DNA from: Chara braunii
Taxonomy: Eukaryota; Streptophyta; Charophyceae; Charales; Characeae
NCBI GenBank assembly: GCA_003427395.1
Contig: BFEA01000050.1
Location: 840,341-888,475 of the forward strand
Length of the DNA stretch: 48,135 bases
Reading direction: 5' to 3'
Both the position numbers and the translations under genes were made by a program. Positions within the stretch are counted from its first letter, which is position 1; each line of letters opens with the position of its first letter. This document shows positions 43,080 through 48,135 of this stretch, piece by piece. Below the pieces are notes generated by a model. It was not told where the DNA came from. It worked only from the letters and a program-made list of their open reading frames with translations, and searched no databases.

Positions 43080-43908
43080 GGGTCTGATTCCGTATGGTAG
43101 AATGTCCAACACTGGTCGCACCATAGTGTGCTAGCCGAGATGACTTCAAAATACTAATCTCCTTGGTTAGGGATCCCGACTACCAATCTAGGTCTAACCC
43201 TAGCACTGACTTGAGGTTCCAGGTCAAAACGTACTGTTCCCAGTTTGGGCTCTTCTTCGTCGGGTTTAGTTGGGTGAACACGCACCACCGCTCTGAAATT
43301 GCTCTCGATAGCGGCTAGCAGTGCTGACATCAGTTGCAGAGGTAACATTGAACATCGTATCCAGAATATTTAAGAGTTGAGTCCTTAAAATTCCTCATCT
43401 CTGTGAAAGTAATCCAGGGTAGAAAGGCAACTCGATACTCTTTCCCTTCTGCATAGATCACGTCGTTCTTCTTGTGCAACATACATTCTATGACGTTAGT
43501 TTGTGAGTAGACAAAGGAGCATAAGTTCTTCCCTTCACTTTGATATCTGCCTCTTTTTACCCCGTCGTCCAGAAGACCAGATTCATACCAAGCATTCTCA
43601 TATACTCGCACCAATTTCTTTTTGAGTTTGTCTGACAGGGTCGCCTCATCATTCAGAAATCGAATTGTGACTGCGTGCTTCTTCAACCATTGAATATTCT
43701 GCTCCGAAAATTCTTCGTTTAAGTCAAAGCGGGCTAAGTCATCCGTCAGTTGTGCAACTCCTATGCTCAGACTGGCTGGGACGATTCCATCCTGGAAGCT
43801 CGCATCTAACATAGAGTTTATTTGATCCTTTTCCTCATCTGTGTATGCCCGTTTTGGGGCTCCTGGGTGATTTTCTACCCCCGCTCCCTGGTCTTGCTGA
43901 TGATACAT
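43080..43908 (-). pseudogene. LINE ORF1 with RNA-binding region and atypical zinc knuckle
   Basis: The start is MYHQQDQGAGVENHPG at 43908. The segment with VIRFLNDEATLSDKLKKKL and YRVAFLPWITFTEMRN resembles the RRM-like domain of plant L1 ORF1 proteins. A frame change near 43348 leads to a segment ending in CDQCWTFYHTESDPC, a CX2CX4HX5C arrangement one residue longer than the canonical knuckle. ORF1 would package LINE RNA. Confidence 0.6.
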
Positions 43909-44863
43909 TCTTTGTGACAGTTATTTACCGAAGTCGCCCACAAAGAAGGCAAAGGAAGGATGGCAAAGTAAGCATTCATAGTCCCGTAGAATAGATATCC
44001 ACTTGGCCTTGAGGATATTCGAGTCATAGGTCAACTATTCGCCATCGTCGCTGCTGATGTCGAAGTCTCCAGGCCGGATGTCGCGCAGAATAGGAGGGGG
44101 GGGGGACCAGCCACTAATGGGTGATAGGCTCGACCCCACGGCAGGAGTCGTGTCCTCGCTAGTTGAGAGGAAGCCTTCTTTCCCTAACCACCATAGCAAT
44201 ACCATGGCAGTCCAATGGCACGGCACACCCTTGAAAATGTCGAAAAAACGAAACACGGCGCCGTGTCTGCCGTGGCGAGTTGCGCGCTAGTGCTAGCAGC
44301 GACGACCGGTTTCCCCTGCCTCCCCCTGAGTTAGACGGAGGCATTTTTCGAAATTTGTCAGAGGGAATTCGAAAAGAGTTTCGAAAGACAGAATTCGAAA
44401 AGAGTTTTTAAAGAACACCCCCCCTTCACCACCCAGACTTTCGAAATTCATTCCACACACAGCCTTTCGAAAAAGCATCCCCTGACCTGACAGACGGCCT
44501 CAAGAAGGCCCCTTTTCACAAGTTTTCACAAGACCTCTGGAGAGGGAGAGAGGGAAGATCGTGCAAGTTCGAAAAGCCTTTTGAGGCCGCTGTCACTGAC
44601 ACCTTTCAGAAAGTTTTCCACTGCCCGATGGTTGGAAAGGCTGTGTGACGATGACGGGGTGTCAATTTTACCACTTGTGGCGAGCCCGTTTCTCTAACAG
44701 CCAACTCTTGAGCCTACCATAAGAGTTTGGCATTGCCCATTTGTCTCAAGTGGTTGTCACTTTGTGGGCCAGAAATCTTGTCCACCTGGACTCTCTCGAG
44801 AGATTCGGGCTGAAGGTCTCTCGAAGTGGGCGGTTTACAGGCGGGCGAAGCGAAGGAGTTTTA
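43909..44863. other. LINE 5' region and TTCGAA-rich flank
   Basis: No gene is supported. The stretch 44340-44480 repeats TTCGAAA several times (TTCGAAAAGAGTTTCGAAA and similar). A 73-codon frame on - at 44035-44256 ends with an acidic DFDISSDDGE and may be LINE leader. The right TIR at 44676-44687 lies here. Confidence 0.45.
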
Positions 44864-44901
44864 TGTGTGTCATCCTTGCCCAGGGGCCATCGTTCCAATT
44901 T
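44864..44901 (-). ncRNA. U6 snRNA fragment lacking the ACAGAGA region
   Basis: Read on -, AAATTGGAACGAT is followed directly by GGCCCCTGGGCAAGGATGAC and ACA. In plant U6, as I know it, 17 bases containing ACAGAGA lie between these two blocks. The deletion falls between two AT dinucleotides. The fragment is therefore a pseudogene that could not support splicing catalysis. Confidence 0.7.
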
Positions 44902-45512
44902 CAACGGAGAGCAAAGAAGTTCGAGAGCACTCTCGGACCCCTTTCTAACATCAAAATCGGAGAGTGAGGGCCTCGCTCCAGTACTCTCTCCACACAGTGG
45001 AGCGAGGGCCTGTGTCTGCCCCTCCGCCAGAGTTTGACTCACGTACAGACCGGCAATGCGTACCGCGTTCTGGAGGTCAGGAGCTCGACGACGGCCAAGA
45101 GAAAGACAACGAAGCCGATAGCTGTCCTCCACACAGAAAGAAAAGTTGCACAGCGCATCCAGGCTATCGAGGCTTGGCGGGAAAGGGAACAAGAACGCGC
45201 GGGAAGCAGAAGTGAATAAATGAAGAAGTATTGCGCTTCGTCTCGTCCTTTCCTCCACAGTGGAGGATTTCCTTTTTCCCCTTTTTGAAAGATTTCGAGC
45301 CTTGCGCCATGCTAATCTTCCCTGTGCTACAAAAAATGCAGATCAATCGCGATTGTGTGCACCTGTGGGAAAACACGTCCAGATTCGGGCGTTATGTCCA
45401 ATACTGTGTGCTTGTAGTGGCGGTTGATTTGTGCTCTATTTTCAGCAACGAAAGTATTTCCTGCTCAACAGCGGGGTCACATGATCTTGCGAATCCTGGC
45501 GGTTCGGCGTTT

Positions 45513-45559
45513 CTGCCTCCTTCCGCCTCCTTCCCCCTCCTTCCGCCTCCTTCCGCCGT
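45513..45559. repeat. GCCTCCTTCC tandem repeat
   Basis: About four units of CCTCCTTCCGC-type sequence, around 11-12 bp each, one with CCC in place of CGC. Confidence 0.75.
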
Positions 45560-45885
45560 GTGGTCAGAGGTAGGGAGGACGAAGTAACTGTCTACTCTGC
45601 TCTACCACTACCATTCTATGAGGCCAGCACTGGCGGAGATACCGAGGTAGAGAGTTGGCAGGCGTACATCAGACGAGGCAGATCGGCGGAGAGGGGAGAG
45701 AGAGAAGAGAAGGCGGGGCATGGTGGCGGTCGTCGGAGGGGTCACCGCTACCGTACCTCTCCCGCCTATTCCCTAGTGGCTCCATTCGATTGGATAGGCT
45801 CGAGGGGAGGGAGAAGGACGGCGGCAGAATCGACGAGGAGGAGGTGGAAGGCGGGGCCAAGATGCGGTGCCATCTGTGAATGAAC

Positions 45886-46050
45886 GAGCGGTCTCGGGTC
45901 CGCTATAACATCTGTGAATGCACAAAAGACAAAAAATATGGCGCGTGTCTATCTCCATGTTATTGCGGGAAATTCGTTCTCATTTTGCACACAGTCGGGA
46001 CTGCTCCCTCAAAGTGAGCGGTCTCGGGTCCGCTATAACGCCTGTGAATG
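45886..46050. repeat. 35-bp direct repeat spaced 130 bp
   Basis: GAGCGGTCTCGGGTCCGCTA followed by TAAC, two variable bases and CTGTGAATG occurs at 45886-45920 and 46016-46050, with two differences. CATCTGTGAATG also occurs once just before the first copy. Confidence 0.85.
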
Positions 46051-46309
46051 ATCGCAAGGGACCAACGGGCGAAAGGGGGAGGGGACTCCTCCCAAGGGTG
46101 CGGAAGGGAGCGGAAGAGTGTCGGATACGCCGGCGAAGCGCGGAATGAGTGAGGAAAGGGCTTCTTTTTTTTTCACGCGGGGGGGAAGGGACTCCTCCCT
46201 TTTTCTTTTCTTTGTCCTCTCTGACGGTAAAGACGAGCGTCTTCCTTCAAAGCGAGTACGAGGTCTGACCTGACCTGAGACGTAGAGCCGCGTAGAGAGA
46301 GGTAGAGGG

Positions 46310-46311
<2 letters not shown>

Positions 46312-46348
<37 letters not shown>

Positions 46349-46382
46349 GACGCAAGGGACCAACGGGCGTGGAGCCGTGGGT

Positions 46383-46438
<56 letters not shown>

Positions 46439-46472
46439 GACGCAAGGGACCAACGGGCGTGGAGCCGTGGGT
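46312..46472. repeat. Duplicated (GA)n block
   Basis: (GA)n at 46312-46345 and 46384-46435 are each followed by GTAGACGCAAGGGACCAACG and GGCGTGGAGCCGTGGGT. The microsatellite and its flank are duplicated in tandem. A shorter match (GCAAGGGACCAACGGGCG) also lies near 46054. Confidence 0.9.
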
Positions 46473-47504
46473 AGGTGGAACCTTGGGAAGTGGGACTGTA
46501 TACCCAATGTTTGTTGTTCGCGGGAAGGGGGGTCTGCGAGTGTGACGAGTGGCAAGGGGTGGCGAAGGGTGGGAAGGGGGAAGGGCGCGGGCGGGGGAGG
46601 ATAGTGGGGGGGCCGTGGGTTTCGTCTCCTCGTCGTGGGACTGGTGGAGCGTGTGGGGTCGGAGGACGGAAGATTTTGGCGGGCGCTGGGCAGCGCAGTA
46701 TGCGTAGCGTGGCGGTTGGTCCGGTCGGAGTCCTTGGCGGTTCCTGAGACCATCTCCCCCCCGCGTCTCCCCCCTTACGCTTCTCTCCCTCCCTCCTCCT
46801 GTCGTGCGTGGGAGCGCGTGCGTCCCCAACCAGGGCTCTCTTTCCTTTCGTTTCCTCCTCCTCCTCCTCCTCCTCGTCTCTAAAGCGTTTGTTGTTGCAA
46901 TCTCCATAGCCATCTCGGTACCCTCGCTGCTGTTTTTGCGTCTTACACTTTGTAGTTCGACTCGAGTCATTTGCTTGTCAGCGGGCATTTCTCTGGCCGC
47001 GCAGTTGTGTGTCATCGCTCCCCCCCCCCCGTGCCCAGAAATCTACCCTTGACTCCCCCCCTTCTTCTTCGCTGTTTCGTTTCATTTCGATGCCTTCCTT
47101 GTGAAAGCCGCTAGAGCGAACCACCGCGGATGCGGGATGCGCAAGAAGGAATGCCCGCACGTTTTGGCATCCGCACCTCCTGGTTCGCGCGGCGTCTCGA
47201 AGCCGCTCATCGTCGACAGCACATGGCGAGGGTGCTTAGCCGTGTGATGTAATCGGAGGCTTATGAAAGAAGGAGACGCACGGAACGAAGGCTTTTGAAA
47301 GATACCCTGCAGTTGTGACACAGCTTACGAAAGAGACCCCCCGCAGGTGGAGGAGGGGGGTAGGAGGCGCAACTCAGATGCTGTGTGGCGGTCTCTCTCT
47401 CTCCCTATCTCTTTGTGTTTGTCTCGCGAGAGGAGGGGATATTGGTTCCCCCGCTGTGGCCACTGTGTTCCTCGTCTCCCCACTACTGCCCTCCCTCCGT
47501 CCCT

Positions 47505-47580
47505 CCTCCTTCCCCGTCCGGTCGGCCATCCTCCTTCCCCGTCCGGTCGGCCATTCTTCCTTCCCCGTCCGGTCGGCCAT
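47505..47580. repeat. 25-bp tandem repeat, three units
   Basis: Three units contain CCCCGTCCGGTCGGCCAT separated by CTTCCTTC-like spacers, with a period of 25-26 bp. Confidence 0.9.
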
Positions 47581-48110
47581 CCTTCCTTCGGTCCTCGTCC
47601 TTCCTCGCGACCAATGAAAGCGCGAGTAGCGCAGAATGGTGTGATCGAGTTCTGCGAGAAAGGAGCGCCATGGTACAGGGCATACAACCAATGCAGTTTT
47701 GAGGCGGGAAAGGGAAGAAAAGGCGGCGTGTGCACGGCGCTTACAATAATTTAAATAAGTGAGACTGGCGTGGTTATCCTTTTTTCGAACGATGAGGCTG
47801 ATAGTAGAAAGTGGCATGGGAGAAAATTGTCTCCCCTTTTTTTTTCTTTCTTCTGCTCCGCTCTCCTTGCTGTTCTGTCCGCTTGCCGTCTTTCGCCGCC
47901 CGGCAATGAGAGGATGTTGAGGCTTTTAGGTAGCTGTAGGTGATGTCCCCTCGCTCCACAACTATCTGGGATCGAGGGCAGACTTCTGATCTTCCTCAGC
48001 GCCGCCCTCCACCTTCCCCTGGTGCTCATTATCCGTGCGAGCGAGGGGCGTTAGGAGGGAGCTGTGGGGACCTAAAGATTCACTACTGTTGGGATGTAAT
48101 GTGGTAAGGT

Positions 48111-48135
48111 GAGAGAGAGAGAGAGAGAGAGAGAG
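48111..48135. repeat. (GA)n microsatellite at window end
   Basis: Uninterrupted GA repeat running into the right edge of the window; its full length is unknown. Confidence 0.95.

Larger units (their letters stand above)
37369..43960 (-). mobile_element. L1-clade LINE, near full length, decayed
   Basis: A 22-base T run at 37369-37390 is the poly-A tail on -. Upstream on - come a zf-RVT motif, RT, an APE-type endonuclease and an ORF1 with a zinc-knuckle-like motif, the usual L1 order. The 5' end is not sharply defined. It lies beyond the ORF1 start at 43908 and could extend to about 44462, where TTCGAAAGGC (on -) also occurs close to the 3' end (about 37353-37362), although six bases then separate it from the tail. 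Every ORF has stops or frame changes. Confidence 0.85.
37339..44687. mobile_element. Possible TIR element interrupted by the LINE
   Basis: GGGCTCGCCACA at 37339-37350 and its exact reverse complement at 44676-44687 form a 12-bp terminal inverted repeat. They lie just outside the LINE poly-A end and several hundred bases beyond the LINE 5' end. TTCGAA-rich sequence near both ends supports a single former element. No target duplication is evident, so the pairing is an inference. Confidence 0.35.
44902..48135. other. GC-rich low-complexity region, no gene recognised
   Basis: Long open frames here, including one of 280 codons on - at 46173-47015, consist of Ser/Leu, Arg or Pro-rich translation of (GA)n and CCT-rich tracts, so I do not call them genes. 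Repeats within it are listed separately. A host promoter or gene edge is possible, but nothing specific supports it. Confidence 0.5.

Noticed and set aside
43080-43125. Canonical CCHC zinc knuckle in LINE ORF1
   Set aside because: The spacing is CX2CX4HX5C, so it is recorded only as atypical.
46173-47015. 280-codon frame on - rich in Ser-Leu
   Set aside because: Built on (GA)n tracts and CCT-rich sequence with no domain.

Overview
The window is repeat-dominated nuclear DNA from a plant-lineage (streptophyte) eukaryote. Three signals point that way. Fragments of U6 snRNA carry the plant-type 3' end. Two LTR retroelements have primer-binding sites matching plant tRNA-Asp. An L1-clade LINE carries the zf-RVT cysteine/histidine motif usual in plant LINEs. 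A charophyte, bryophyte or similar lineage with a large genome is plausible, but I cannot name the species. I find no intact host gene, no rRNA, no complete tRNA and no CRISPR array.

Layout. 1-2709: AT-rich flank with one diverged tandem duplication. 2710-36093: a very large, decayed Ty3/gypsy retrotransposon on the + strand (called element 1 here). It has a 5' LTR (2710-6144), a tRNA-Asp PBS, a long extra ORF upstream of gag (7550-12428), gag, protease, RT, RNase H, integrase with a very basic tail, a polypurine tract, and a 3' LTR starting at 18496. Three later insertions sit inside it: an approximately 887-bp hAT-like foldback MITE in the extra ORF (7616-8502), a 158-bp miniature solo LTR (18564-18721), and a 14-kb second LTR element (20056-34034) that splits the 3' LTR. 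With these removed, element 1 is about 18.3 kb.

The 14-kb insert (element 2) lies on the - strand. It has giant LTRs (5125 and 5326 bp), a short internal region whose only recognisable coding content is a broken Gag, and a tRNA-Asp PBS. It is a gag-only, non-autonomous element (TR-GAG/LARD type). Its LTRs carry tandem arrays, a fragment of U6 snRNA in element-sense orientation, and a stem-loop.

36094-44700: a short TIR element (36722-37129), then a near full-length but decayed L1-type LINE on the - strand (37369 to about 43.96 kb or further). The LINE appears to sit inside another TIR-bounded repeat. 44.7-48.1 kb: GC-rich, low-complexity DNA with a U6 pseudogene fragment lacking the ACAGAGA region, direct repeats, and (GA)n tracts.

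The window therefore reads as a stratigraphy of insertions. The points most worth following are the extra pre-gag ORF with its internally repeated domain, the gag-only partner that shares a primer tRNA with element 1, and the U6-derived sequences.
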